Assembly: GCA_001858525.1 (NCBI GenBank) | Contig: LAPX01000016.1 | Coordinates: 1-64,000, forward strand | Origin: Vampirovibrio chlorellavorus | GTDB lineage: Bacteria; Cyanobacteriota; Vampirovibrionia; Vampirovibrionales; Vampirovibrionaceae | Direction: 5' to 3' | Length of the DNA stretch: 64,000 bases | Part shown: piece by piece, positions 1 through 8,536 of the stretch | Layout: the number at the start of each line of letters is the position of its first letter | How positions within the stretch are numbered: position 1 is the first letter of the stretch | The notes under the pieces: generated by a model | Databases searched by the model: none | What the model was told of the DNA's origin: nothing | Seen by the model: the letters and a program-made list of their open reading frames with translations, nothing else | Program-made: the position numbers and the translations under genes

Positions 1-147
1 ATTCGCAATGGCTTGCCCACCCCGCCCCCGGTCACCGAACCGCCGGTTACGCCCCCTCCGGCCAATAACCCCAATCAGCTGCTTTTGCTGTTATTCTCCC
101 ACATACTGCAACTGTTTTTGGGCAGAAGCCTGGGCTCCTCGATTTAA
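1..147 (+). CDS. 3' end of an unknown protein, cut by the window edge
   Basis: Frame 1 is open from the first base to a TAA at 145-147 and gives the last 48 residues of a protein. The visible part is a proline/threonine-rich linker (PTPPPVTEPPVTPPP) followed by an Asn-rich spacer and a leucine-rich tail (LLLLLFSHILQLFLG). A strong hairpin terminator follows at 203-237, which fits a real gene end. The overlapping frame starting at base 8 is Cys/Pro-rich, runs through this terminator and is not credible. The family cannot be told from so short a tail. Confidence 0.6.
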   Translation: MRNGLPTPPPVTEPPVTPPPANNPNQLLLLLFSHILQLFLGRSLGSSI

Positions 148-202
148 TTCAGCCCACTTCATTCTTTTCCTCCCCTTATTCCCCTCCTCCTTGCACAGCC
201 CG

Positions 203-237
203 AAACACCGGCATTCATCTCGAACGCCGGTGTTTTA
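203..237 (+). terminator. Rho-independent terminator of the left-edge gene
   Basis: AAACACCGGC (203-212) pairs perfectly with GCCGGTGTTT (226-235), with a 13-nt loop and a short T run behind it. It lies 56 nt past the stop at 147 and separates that gene from the FBPase gene. Confidence 0.8.
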
Positions 238-340
238 CTGCTTGCGGGTCACAGACAAGCAGCCGCCCTTTTGATAGGATAAAAATCTTACTGAGGGGAT
301 CAAAAAAAACGGAACAATCATAAGAGGGGGAATATCGTTT

Positions 341-1423
341 ATGATGACATCGACGACTGTACTGGAGCGGAGTGAGAGCGTGAACCCAGAATTTGAGCAG
401 CCCATTGCACAACCCATGGCAGCAAGCCCGTCTGAACATCTATTCAGCTCGGAACGCACCCTATCACGAGAAGTGCTGGGCGTGGTAGAAGCAGCCGCCC
501 TGGCCGCAGGACGACTTATGGGGACCGGCAAACGAGACGCCGCCGATCAGGCCGCGGTCACCGCCATGCGAGAAACCCTCAGTGAAATTCCGGTGAATGG
601 TACCATCGTCATTGGGGAAGGGGAGCGGGATGAAGCCCCCATGTTGTACATTGGGGAAAAGGTGGGCAAAACCCAACCAGGCTTGCCGGAAGTGGATATT
701 GCCGTAGACCCGCTGGAAGGCACCAATCTGGTGGCTCATGGCTTGCCGGGTGCGGTGGCCACCTTGGCTCTAGCCCCCAAAGGCGGGCTGTTCCATGCCC
801 CGGATACCTATATGGAAAAACTGGTGGTGGGCCCCGATGCCAAGGGAAAAGTGGACATCACCGCCCCGGTCAAATACAACCTCAGTATTCTGGCCATGTG
901 CTTGCAACGGGAAGTACAAGATCTCACCATTGTGATTTTAGATCGCCCGCGCCACACCCAATTAATCCAGGACGTCCGAGAGGCCGGGGCTCGCATTAAA
1001 TTAATTAGCGACGGGGATTTGATGCCTGCGGTTTCCGCCGCCCTCATTGGCAGCGGCATCCATGCGGTTATGGGCACCGGGGGAGCCCCGGAAGCGGTTT
1101 TAACCGCCGCAGCGGTCAAATGCCTGGGCGGGGAAATTCAGGCCCGTTTGCGCTGGCGAAACGAAGATGAAAAAAAACGAGCCGCCCGCATGAATATCGA
1201 TCTCTCTGAAGAAAAAGTGTATTGGACCGATGATTTAGCCCCGGCCAACGAGTTGGTTTTTGCCGCCAGCGGCATTACCACCGGCGATACCCTAAAAGGC
1301 GTTAATTATTTTGGCAACGGAGCCCGCACTCACAGCCTGATTATGGCCTATCAATCCGGGCTGGTGCGCTTTGTGGATACCATCCACCTGAACCGGGAAA
1401 AAGGCGGCCGGGTGAAGCTTTAA
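341..1423 (+). CDS. glpX: Class II fructose-1,6-bisphosphatase, GlpX type
   Basis: This is a 360-residue cytoplasmic metal-dependent phosphatase that hydrolyses fructose-1,6-bisphosphate in gluconeogenesis. Cyanobacterial relatives also accept sedoheptulose-1,7-bisphosphate. Family signatures are clear: GTIVIGEGERDEAPMLYIGE with metal-binding acidic residues, VDPLEGTN, and GTGGAPEAVLTAAAVKCLGG in the second half. About 45 residues precede the conserved core (TLSREVLGVVEAA), a longer N-terminus than the E. coli type. A GAGGGGG ribosome binding site stands about 11 nt before the ATGATG pair; either ATG could be used. It is a lone gene after a terminator. With the transketolase pair and glgC in this window it suggests sugar-phosphate recycling and glycogen storage, which is inference. 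Confidence 0.95.
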   Translation: MMTSTTVLERSESVNPEFEQPIAQPMAASPSEHLFSSERTLSREVLGVVEAAALAAGRLMGTGKRDAADQAAVTAMRETLSEIPVNGTIVIGEGERDEAPMLYIGEKVGKTQPGLPEVDIAVDPLEGTNLVAHGLPGAVATLALAPKGGLFHAPDTYMEKLVVGPDAKGKVDITAPVKYNLSILAMCLQREVQDLTIVILDRPRHTQLIQDVREAGARIKLISDGDLMPAVSAALIGSGIHAVMGTGGAPEAVLTAAAVKCLGGEIQARLRWRNEDEKKRAARMNIDLSEEKVYWTDDLAPANELVFAASGITTGDTLKGVNYFGNGARTHSLIMAYQSGLVRFVDTIHLNREKGGRVKL

Positions 1424-1487
1424 GCTCCAGCCCGGCACGTGAGTCCCTGGATTAAAAGTTTGCCCAGTCGATAAAACGACACGGATT

Positions 1488-1895
1488 TTAATAATATCCA
1501 GCGGGATAATAACCGCCGCCCCAGCCAGCCTGAGGCGGCAGGGTCATGGTGCTGGCCATACCGTAAGGATCAGCAGGATACGCGCCGTAATACGTTTGTT
1601 GATAGGTCGTTTGCGTGACGGTATAGGTCCCTGGCATGCTTGCATAGCCAGATCCATAACCACCAACAGGCACCCCATAGCCACCGGGCAAAGCAGCGTA
1701 ACCAGCGCCGTACCCGGCAGGCACCCCGTATCCACCACCCGGCAAAACAGCATAACCGGACCCATAACCGGCGGGCATACCATAGCCGGCTGAGGGCGCA
1801 CCAAAAGACTCTGGCACAATGGCTTGGGCCATGCCCAACAATTGCGATAAACCACTGGCAGCCAACGGATTAAAACCACTATTTGCAAAACTCAT
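1488..1895 (-). CDS. Gly/Tyr/Pro-rich low-complexity repeat protein
   Basis: This 135-residue protein has a short conserved-looking head (MSFANSGFNPLAASGLSQLL) and then a body of degenerate GYG(V/M)PxGYGxGYAxLPGG repeats, ending in a Tyr/Gln/Gly-rich tail (GGYYPAGYY). The start at 1895 has GGGAG 10 nt upstream. A longer version from 1982 would add a Cys-rich stretch with no proper ribosome binding site, so it is rejected. No signal peptide or membrane segment is seen. The GYG repeats match those at the N-terminus of the 315-residue protein at 5058-6005, and both genes share the 32-bp upstream element. Function is unknown; Gly/Tyr-rich repeats are typical of structural, surface or phase-separating proteins, which is inference only. 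Confidence 0.75.
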   Translation of the reverse strand: MSFANSGFNPLAASGLSQLLGMAQAIVPESFGAPSAGYGMPAGYGSGYAVLPGGGYGVPAGYGAGYAALPGGYGVPVGGYGSGYASMPGTYTVTQTTYQQTYYGAYPADPYGMASTMTLPPQAGWGGGYYPAGYY

Positions 1896-1993
1896 ACACA
1901 GCCATCTCCCATTCAAACAACCTGTGCAGCCATAACTCGGCCTTGCACGCTGTTCATCACTTCCACCCAAATAGAAAAACATTCCTATAATTC

Positions 1994-2025
1994 AATAAAA
2001 ACATTTCACGCCATAAAATTGCTTG
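1994..2025 (-). promoter_or_regulatory. Conserved bipartite upstream element, copy A
   Basis: On the plus strand this is AATAAAAACATT, 10 nt, AAATTGCTTG. On the minus (gene) strand it reads CAAGCAATTT, 10 nt, AATGTTTTTATT, 98 nt before the start at 1895. The same element with identical spacing occurs at 4798-4829, 6223-6254 and 53546-53577. Four bases further downstream is a TATAGG that could serve as a -10 box. The rest of the 374-nt gap (1896-2269) holds only the terminator at 2216-2248. Confidence 0.7.
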
Positions 2026-2215
2026 TTCCGCCATTTATTAGGCCCTTGTTATCAAACATTCCTGAACACACGAATGAAGTTCTTAACCTGACTATTCAAG
2101 ATTCCAGCTATCATTCCTGCCTAGATGACAATGGTAATTAGCATGTCAGGGAATATAAGATCTTTTGCATGAATAGATAACGGGACATGGGAAAGCCGAT
2201 CAGAATACTGAGATC

Positions 2216-2248
2216 AAAAAAGCTCCGATGCAATGCACCGGAGCTTTT
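2216..2248 (-). terminator. Terminator of the EF-hand repeat gene
   Basis: On the minus strand AAAAGCTCCG pairs with CGGAGCTTTT around an 11-nt loop and is followed by more T residues, 22 nt past the stop of the gene ending at 2270. Confidence 0.85.
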
Positions 2249-2269
2249 AATACACAAAGCGGATTGCGA

Positions 2270-4651
2270 TTACTGCTCAATATCCCGGAAGAACTCATAG
2301 TAATCTGCTTTTTCGTCGCCATCATTAATATTATCCCAGATGCTGCCACGGTGGTTACCATCATTACCTCCCAGCACCGTTAAAATGGCCCTGCGCTCTT
2401 CCACAGTAAACTTGCCTGTACGGTCATTGAAGGCCGCCCACATATCATCACTCGTAATCAAGTCATCTGGACTTCCGCCCAGAATGGCGTCAATTTTCTT
2501 AAGCAACGCATTATCGTTGCGGGCAAAAATTTCCCTGGCTTTCTTTTTATCCTCGGCTGATATGACCGACTGATCACCCACATCAAGCCCAAAATTTTCC
2601 TCAATCGGTCCACTGGCCACCGCTTGAATCAAGTCTATTTGCAGGCCCTCATCATCATGGCCGTCCATCTTTTCATACATTTCCATCTTTTGTAATTCTG
2701 CCGGATTATTCACAATCCACTTGCACGCTTCCCGCAACTCGTAAGGGGCAGGCTGAGAGCCATCGGCAATAGCTTTAATGGTTTTGATATCCACAAATTT
2801 TCCGGAACCATCCGTGAGACTACCCGTAAAGTTTCCGGCTTGGTCAAAATTACCTGTAGCCAAGGTGCCGTTATTAATGGCCTTTGCCAAGACCGCGTAG
2901 GCATCCTGAGAGTTATTAAAGGTCATCGTGGTAGGGGGCAAATAGCCGGGGTCTGCTTTGGCCGCATCGGTAAAGGTCTGCAGATCTTGAAAAGAGAATG
3001 TTTCCCGGGTATCCAACGCCGCCATCAATGCCTCATTTTTCAAAGCGGCTTTAGCGGCGGCTACCAATTTGTCACTAAACTTCTTGTCTTTGTTATCAGC
3101 AACTGCCTGTAAATCCTGCTTGTTAACCAAATCATCATCGAGACTGCCCGCACCAGCCTGATCCAAAGAGGCTTTGTTGTCATTTAACGTGCTTAAAATA
3201 TCTTTCAGCGTCAAATTATCCGGACTATCAGCGGCCGCCTCCTCCTGAGTGGTGCTCATAAAGTCAGTATCGGCCAAGGCGCTGGCAATATCTGCTTCAG
3301 TAACAGTCTCTGCTGTTCCGTCTTTACCCGCCAGTTCTTTGAAAATCTCGGGATTGCTTTGCAGGTATTTGACCACAGCCAGCAATTCCTTGTTTTTAGA
3401 TTGTCGGGCTGCCCGGGACAAATCGAGTAAGGAAATACTGCTGGCATCGCCATCCAGCTTGGCAATGTCATTAAACGATTCATCCAGTAGATCGACCGCC
3501 GTGGCATTATCCGAGATGGTAAAGTCCTCACCACTGACCGAGGAGGCATCCCCCGTGGCGGCCAGAATATCGGGATCGCTGATGGATCTACTCAAGTTCT
3601 CAAGCGTGACCTTGGTGTCCTCGGTGTCATCCATGGCATCCATCTGGTTCCAAATGTCCTGATGGGCCAGCATAAACTTGGCCGCGGCCTGGGCTTCCGG
3701 TGAGAAATCACCGTCTTTGTTCTGGGAAACAATCACCAGATCCTGAACACTGACTGAAGAAGAATCGTCATCCGCATCGGCAATATCCTCGCCCTCACCA
3801 ATCAGACTGGTCAGTGCGGTAGCCGGATCTTCCACGGGGGCCGCTGAATCATCGGTTGAGGTCTCTTCAGGTGGATTATCCGCCGAAGCATTCAAGATAT
3901 TGGCATCACTCAAGGCCTTGCTTAAATTCTGGATAGAGGCCTTGGTATCGGCATTGTTATCCAGGTTATCAATGGCGGCCCAAATGGCCTGATTGGACAT
4001 CAGGAATTGAGCGGCGGCCTGGGCATCGGCGGAATATTTGCCGTCCTTGTTTCTGGCCACGGTGGCCAAATCTGCGGTACTCACGCTGTTCGCGTCACCA
4101 TCCGCGCTGGCGATATCGGAAGCCTCACCCAGCACAGCCGTCAAGGCAGTGGCCGGATCAGAAATGGCGGAAGCATCAGCCTCTCCCGCAGGCCCTCCTT
4201 CTGCAGTAGGCAACCCTAAAAGCCCAGACAAAGATCCCATGAGCGTATTGAACACCGTCATCAATGGATTCTCTGGTTGAGCAGGCTGCTGTGTGGATTG
4301 CAAGGTACCTAACAGAGAATTAAACATATTCATTAACGGGGCTTCGGGGCCAGCGGACTGCTGGGGGAATCCCATAGGCATTTGCGGTTGCATCGGCCCC
4401 ATGCCTAACAAGGGTCTGCCGGTAAAGGGATCGACAGGAACGGGTGCGCCCATTGGGCCAGGCATGGGACCTATTCCAGACGGAAGACCGGGAATGGCCA
4501 TAGCCATGGGTGGCCCGGCAAACGGATTGACCCCGGGAATCCCGGCAAACATGGGCGGCAAGGGCCGAGGGGGAAAAGGAGCTCCGGGCATTGGCATGCC
4601 CTGGCGGGGCATCATTCCAGGAAAACCCATTGGATTAGACGGAAAAACCAT
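2270..4651 (-). CDS. Large EF-hand-like repeat protein with Met/Pro/Gly-rich N-terminus
   Basis: The 793-residue product starts at 4651 behind a strong GGAGGAGA ribosome binding site (9 nt); 25 upstream in-frame residues are excluded. The first ~110 residues are Met/Pro/Gly-rich. Two short amphipathic repeats follow (PLMNMFNSLLGTL, PLMTVFNTLMGSL). The rest is about six modules of roughly 90-110 residues on one plan: DPATALT, a loop such as DGDANSVSTADL, NKDGKYS, an Ala-rich helix with LMSNQAIWAAID, then a second acidic loop. The loops resemble calcium-binding EF-hands, and the last module ends near NDGDEKADYYEFF. The helix-N-P-helix-D-G-L pattern recalls repeats in NolX/HrpF-type secreted proteins, but this comparison is from memory and weak. 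There is no classical signal peptide. It is probably an acidic, exported calcium-binding protein, which is inference. Confidence 0.85.
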   Translation of the reverse strand: MVFPSNPMGFPGMMPRQGMPMPGAPFPPRPLPPMFAGIPGVNPFAGPPMAMAIPGLPSGIGPMPGPMGAPVPVDPFTGRPLLGMGPMQPQMPMGFPQQSAGPEAPLMNMFNSLLGTLQSTQQPAQPENPLMTVFNTLMGSLSGLLGLPTAEGGPAGEADASAISDPATALTAVLGEASDIASADGDANSVSTADLATVARNKDGKYSADAQAAAQFLMSNQAIWAAIDNLDNNADTKASIQNLSKALSDANILNASADNPPEETSTDDSAAPVEDPATALTSLIGEGEDIADADDDSSSVSVQDLVIVSQNKDGDFSPEAQAAAKFMLAHQDIWNQMDAMDDTEDTKVTLENLSRSISDPDILAATGDASSVSGEDFTISDNATAVDLLDESFNDIAKLDGDASSISLLDLSRAARQSKNKELLAVVKYLQSNPEIFKELAGKDGTAETVTEADIASALADTDFMSTTQEEAAADSPDNLTLKDILSTLNDNKASLDQAGAGSLDDDLVNKQDLQAVADNKDKKFSDKLVAAAKAALKNEALMAALDTRETFSFQDLQTFTDAAKADPGYLPPTTMTFNNSQDAYAVLAKAINNGTLATGNFDQAGNFTGSLTDGSGKFVDIKTIKAIADGSQPAPYELREACKWIVNNPAELQKMEMYEKMDGHDDEGLQIDLIQAVASGPIEENFGLDVGDQSVISAEDKKKAREIFARNDNALLKKIDAILGGSPDDLITSDDMWAAFNDRTGKFTVEERRAILTVLGGNDGNHRGSIWDNINDGDEKADYYEFFRDIEQ

Positions 4652-4797
4652 GCACTTATCTCCTCCTGCCAACACCGCCGAAGTGATCGCCTGATCACAA
4701 GCCGTATTGTTATGGCCTTGTTTCAATCTCTCTCTAACTCAAAATCGTCTACGCCGGATTCGCAAAGCATACGCATTGCCAATACCAAGCATATAAA

Positions 4798-4829
4798 AAT
4801 AAAAACATTCATATGGGCAAAATTGCTTG
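4798..4829 (-). promoter_or_regulatory. Conserved bipartite upstream element, copy B
   Basis: AATAAAAACATT, 10 nt, AAATTGCTTG on the plus strand. Both outer blocks are identical to copy A while the 10-nt spacer differs completely, which argues for selection on the blocks. It lies 146 nt before the start at 4651. A candidate -10 (TATGCT on the minus strand) follows four bases downstream. The 406-nt gap 4652-5057 otherwise holds the terminator at 4997-5033 and no convincing gene. Confidence 0.7.
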
Positions 4830-4996
4830 CCGGGTATGCCTTCACAATTCGTTTTTAAAACTGCGTGCCGCTCAAACAAACCGCAGAACTGCTTTTGGTA
4901 TTGCTAACACGCCTACGTTTTTTAACGCCGTACTCAAACAGTACAAACCTACTTATAAAGGGACCCAGCCAAGCAATTTTAACCATACCCGCTCAT

Positions 4997-5033
4997 AGAA
5001 AAAGACTGGCCCAACCGAGGTTGAACCAGTCTT
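4997..5033 (-). terminator. Terminator of the second EF-hand gene
   Basis: The minus strand folds AAGACTGG with CCAGTCTT, with an inner CAACC/GGTTG stem, followed by a TTTTTC tail, 24 nt past the stop at 5058. Confidence 0.8.
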
Positions 5034-5057
5034 CTGCTTCTATCGTTTTTCGATTGG

Positions 5058-6005
5058 TTAATCAATCTCCCGCAGATCGCTTGCCACTGTATCGCTTTCA
5101 AGCTGTTTAGCAAGTTCCTCTGGAGAACCCAGATGGTTAATGCTATCGCGTCCATAAGTGGTGTGAACAACATCAGAAAAGTGGGTGCTGAGAAAGCGAA
5201 GATAAGCCTTCTCTTCCACACTGTATTTATCACTTTTCAGTGCCATATCAACTTCATCTTTAGTAATTCCGGCAAAACCGTCGCCATTAAGAACGCCAAC
5301 CTTTTTGGCAAGCTCCTGGCCATCACTGTCATTTGCCAAGTAATCGATCACATCTTCGCCATCGCTAGGGCCAATATTATCATCCGCAAGGGCGTCAACA
5401 TCATCAATGTTGTCCTCATCAAAGCCACCTTTGACATTCACACCAAACTTGCCGCCTTCCACATCAAACTCGTTTGACAAATTCAGCATTACGGTTTGAC
5501 CGGTCTCATCCTCTTTTAACCAAGTCAAGGCGGCCTGCAAGTCTGCGGATACATCAACGCCTTTGGTCTCGCCTTTTTCAATTTTTCTGAGAATCTTGCC
5601 GACTTCTTTTTCCGTTAAAATACCATCATTATTTCCAAACTTTTTTTCCAGTTTCGTCAGTTCGGAATCGTTTTCGTTCAAGACCTCTAAATAATCACTG
5701 GTCTCACTATCAGGACCCAATGTGGCATCAGAAACGCCCGGGTCTGCAGTACCAGGATCCTGACCCGGATCGGGGCAAGGCTGCTCCGAAGTTGAAGTGC
5801 CGGTCAACAATGACATCACCAGACCCATCAAGGGTTGAATCACTGCGCCCAAAATGGCATTGGGATCAGTCCCGCCAGCATTGGCACCGGGCTGGGTTGG
5901 ATAGGTGGGGTAACCTGCACCAGGATAGCCTGCACCAGGGTAACCCATACCGTAGCCGTAACCTGGTTGTGGAAAATATTGCGTACCAGTCGTTTGGAAT
6001 GTCAT
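5058..6005 (-). CDS. EF-hand protein with Gly/Tyr/Pro-rich N-terminus
   Basis: This 315-residue protein starts behind AGGAGGAG at 9 nt. Residues 1-45 are Gly/Tyr/Pro repeats (GYGYGMGYPGAGYPGAGYP) like those of the 135-residue neighbour. A hydrophobic helix follows (ILGAVIQPLMGLVMSLLTG), matching in placement the amphipathic repeats of the 793-residue neighbour. The remainder is acidic and has EF-hand-like loops, clearest at FGNNDGILTEKEVG and again near LNGDGFAGITKDEVD. No signal peptide is seen. It therefore combines the N-terminus of one neighbour with the loop modules of the other, and all three share the upstream element, so a common role is likely. Function is unknown; an exported or surface calcium-binding protein is the best guess. 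Confidence 0.85.
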   Translation of the reverse strand: MTFQTTGTQYFPQPGYGYGMGYPGAGYPGAGYPTYPTQPGANAGGTDPNAILGAVIQPLMGLVMSLLTGTSTSEQPCPDPGQDPGTADPGVSDATLGPDSETSDYLEVLNENDSELTKLEKKFGNNDGILTEKEVGKILRKIEKGETKGVDVSADLQAALTWLKEDETGQTVMLNLSNEFDVEGGKFGVNVKGGFDEDNIDDVDALADDNIGPSDGEDVIDYLANDSDGQELAKKVGVLNGDGFAGITKDEVDMALKSDKYSVEEKAYLRFLSTHFSDVVHTTYGRDSINHLGSPEELAKQLESDTVASDLREID

Positions 6006-6222
6006 ATCCTATTTCTCCTCCTAGCCTAATCTCTCTTTAATACACCTATGTTGCGGTCACTCGCTGTCAATACATTCAGCAGCAACACGATTCATCCAAT
6101 CATTAATGCCTAGCTCAATCTTCTCTCCAGATTCTTTAGAATGCTTTAAAAACACGCTCAGCCCGTTTCTCAGCAATCTATAGTCCAAACACACTCACAA
6201 GTTATTTAACACCTCACACAGA

Positions 6223-6254
6223 AATAAAAACATTCAATTGGGCTGAATTGCCAA
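6223..6254 (-). promoter_or_regulatory. Conserved bipartite upstream element, copy C
   Basis: AATAAAAACATT, 10 nt, GAATTGCCAA on the plus strand, 217 nt before the start at 6005. The first block is identical to copies A and B; the second keeps AATTGC. The 367-nt gap 6006-6372 shows nothing else supportable. Confidence 0.7.
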
Positions 6255-6372
6255 CGCTTATCACTTCGTAACAATACACGCACTCAAAGAACGCAGCCAA
6301 AGGCGCTCAACACTGGGCCTGTGGGGCATCCAGCCATTGAGATCATCAGCGGGATTTTCTATTAATCAGCCA

Positions 6373-8406
6373 CTAAAACGCATTGACCGGCAGGCTAGGC
6401 CGGTGGAAAAACTGGTTAAGTTCCGTGGTGGAAATGGTGTGCGCAATGGGCCTCCCGTGCGGACAAGTCCAGGGCAAACGGCAGGCCAGCCACCGATCAA
6501 TGACCTGATCCATTTCAGAATGGGTCAGGCTATCCCCGGCCCGCACCGCACTGTGACAGGCTAAAGTGGCAATCAGGTGATCCAGATCCAGCTTCATGTG
6601 GCCTGTCTCTTCCAACTGGGCCAGTAAATTTTCAAACAATCCGCCGGCCTCAAACATGCCATCCCGCCCGGCGTAAACCAGCGGGTAACCGGTTAATTGC
6701 ACCGAAAGGCCGCCCGTGGCGTTCTCTGGCAATTCCGGGTTGAGATCGTATAAAAAGCCCAGCTTGGCAAACGCTCCCTGGTACTGGACCAGCAAGTCCC
6801 GCTGCACCGGGCTGACCGTCAAGGGCATGGCCGTCACCAACCGCTGAATGTCCGGGGTTTCCGTGGTTAAGTTCCGGGTCAGGGATTCGAAAAAATCCCG
6901 CTCGCTGGCAATGTGTTGATCCACCACCAACAGGCCTTGCACGGTTTCCAGCAAAATATAGGTATTAAACAACTGCCCAATAACCTTGAACTTGCCGTTG
7001 GCAAAAGTGGGCTTGGCGACAGACAGATCCTCAGAGTCCACAGCCAGATCCGCTTCGGTGGAGGCTGACATGGGGTTGAGACTATGACCGGGGGCGTAAA
7101 AGCCCAAGGCGGCCTGCACGGGTTGGGGATCCGCATAAGAGGCCTGTCGATAGGCGGGCAGCCGATCGCTGGCAGGCTGTTGATAATTAAGTTGATTATA
7201 ATTTGGCCCTGCCCCCCCTGAAGTTGACGGGGACCAGGGTGTTCGGGACGATTCTGGCATACGGTTGGCTGAGAAGTTCTGATCAGACAAGTCCCCCGGT
7301 GAAGCTGGCCAATGGGAAACCGGAAACGCTGACGACTCCGCAGCCGGGATATTCAGCGGGGCATCCAGCCGAATACCTTGAGCCGACAGGGAATTGCGAA
7401 TGCCGCTGCGCACAAACCCAAAAATGGTATTGGAGGCCGCATAACGCACCTCTCGCTTGGCCGGATGCACGTTCACATCCACATCGGCGGTGGGCATGTT
7501 GACAAAAATCACGCAAACCGGGTAGCGCCCTTGCGGCAACAAGGATTCATAGGCGGCCTCAATGGCCTTTTGCAAAATGGCACAGCGCACATGCCGCCCG
7601 TTCAGATAGGTCATCAACCAGCGTTTGCTGCTTTTCATTACCCCCGGTTCAGAGACGAAACCGGCCACACTGAGGCCCAATTCGGCATCTTCAGCAGCAA
7701 TGGACAGCAACGGGATTTTTTCATCCTTCAGGCCCAGTACCTCTTCCATGGCACGCTTTAACGCGTTAGAACCAGAAGTTTTGAGCACCACCTTGTCATT
7801 GACAGTTAAGCTAAAGCGCACTTCCGGGTGGGATAGGGCCAAAAACTGCACGATCTCCTCGATGTGCCCCAACTCAGTCTGGGCCCGCTTCAAAAACTTC
7901 AATCGGGCAGGTGTATTGTAAAACAGATCGTCCACTTCCATGACCGTACCCGGCGCGCAACCGGTCTCGCTCAGCAACGGCTCACCCGATTCGGAGACGG
8001 TAATTTTAGTGCCCACCGGGGCATCGGCCCGACGGGTCCAGCAAGTGAGTTTGGAAATGGCCCCGATACTGGCTAAGGCCTCCCCCCGAAAGCCCAATGT
8101 AGTGATGCGATCCAGATCGGCCTCATCCTGAATTTTGCTGGTGGCGTGATTGTAAAAAGCCAGTGCCGCGTTTTCCGGGGTCATGCCAGAGCCGTTGTCG
8201 GCCACCCGTAAGTTACGCCCCCCATTACTGGCGGAAATCTCAATGCGGGTTGCCCCGGCATCCAGGGCGTTTTCCACCAGTTCCTTAATGACGGAAGCGG
8301 GACGCTCCACCACTTCGCCTGCGGCAATGCGGTTGATTAAATGGGGCGGCAAAATGCGAATCGGCCGTTCCGGGTGGGGCTGGGGTTGCGCTGTGGATGA
8401 AGTCAT
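6373..8406 (-). CDS. mutL: DNA mismatch repair protein MutL
   Basis: This 677-residue GHKL ATPase links mismatch recognition by MutS to strand incision. The N-terminal ATPase motifs are intact: RIAAGEVVERPASVIKELVE, DNGSGM and GFRGEALASI. A ~110-residue Pro/Ser/Gln-rich linker separates it from the dimerisation domain. The C-terminal domain carries VVDQHIASERDFFE, which fits the DQHA(x)2E(x)4E endonuclease motif with Ala replaced by Ile, plus ACHSAVRAGD and CPHGRP. This is therefore the nicking type of MutL, found in bacteria without MutH. ATG 8406 is preceded by GAGG at 6 nt; a TTG four codons upstream is possible. No mutS is nearby. Confidence 0.97.
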   Translation of the reverse strand: MTSSTAQPQPHPERPIRILPPHLINRIAAGEVVERPASVIKELVENALDAGATRIEISASNGGRNLRVADNGSGMTPENAALAFYNHATSKIQDEADLDRITTLGFRGEALASIGAISKLTCWTRRADAPVGTKITVSESGEPLLSETGCAPGTVMEVDDLFYNTPARLKFLKRAQTELGHIEEIVQFLALSHPEVRFSLTVNDKVVLKTSGSNALKRAMEEVLGLKDEKIPLLSIAAEDAELGLSVAGFVSEPGVMKSSKRWLMTYLNGRHVRCAILQKAIEAAYESLLPQGRYPVCVIFVNMPTADVDVNVHPAKREVRYAASNTIFGFVRSGIRNSLSAQGIRLDAPLNIPAAESSAFPVSHWPASPGDLSDQNFSANRMPESSRTPWSPSTSGGAGPNYNQLNYQQPASDRLPAYRQASYADPQPVQAALGFYAPGHSLNPMSASTEADLAVDSEDLSVAKPTFANGKFKVIGQLFNTYILLETVQGLLVVDQHIASERDFFESLTRNLTTETPDIQRLVTAMPLTVSPVQRDLLVQYQGAFAKLGFLYDLNPELPENATGGLSVQLTGYPLVYAGRDGMFEAGGLFENLLAQLEETGHMKLDLDHLIATLACHSAVRAGDSLTHSEMDQVIDRWLACRLPWTCPHGRPIAHTISTTELNQFFHRPSLPVNAF

Positions 8407-8536
8407 GGGCCGCCTCAAATTTTCCTGAATACTGATACAACGACTGCGGGGGATCGAAACACCCTACTGTATAGAATGCTTCCCATCCTAAAAGGAACAG
8501 GGGTCGATGTAAAAACGCTGTCCTAAAGCTATGGCC

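Noticed and set aside
8-274. Cys/Pro-rich open frame of 88 residues at the left edge
   Set aside because: It overlaps the credible frame-1 gene tail, runs through the terminator at 203-237 and has no ribosome binding site.
1640-1873. His/Gln-rich plus-strand open frames in 1596-1873
   Set aside because: They are shadows of the GYG-repeat gene; repeats on one strand create repeats on the other.
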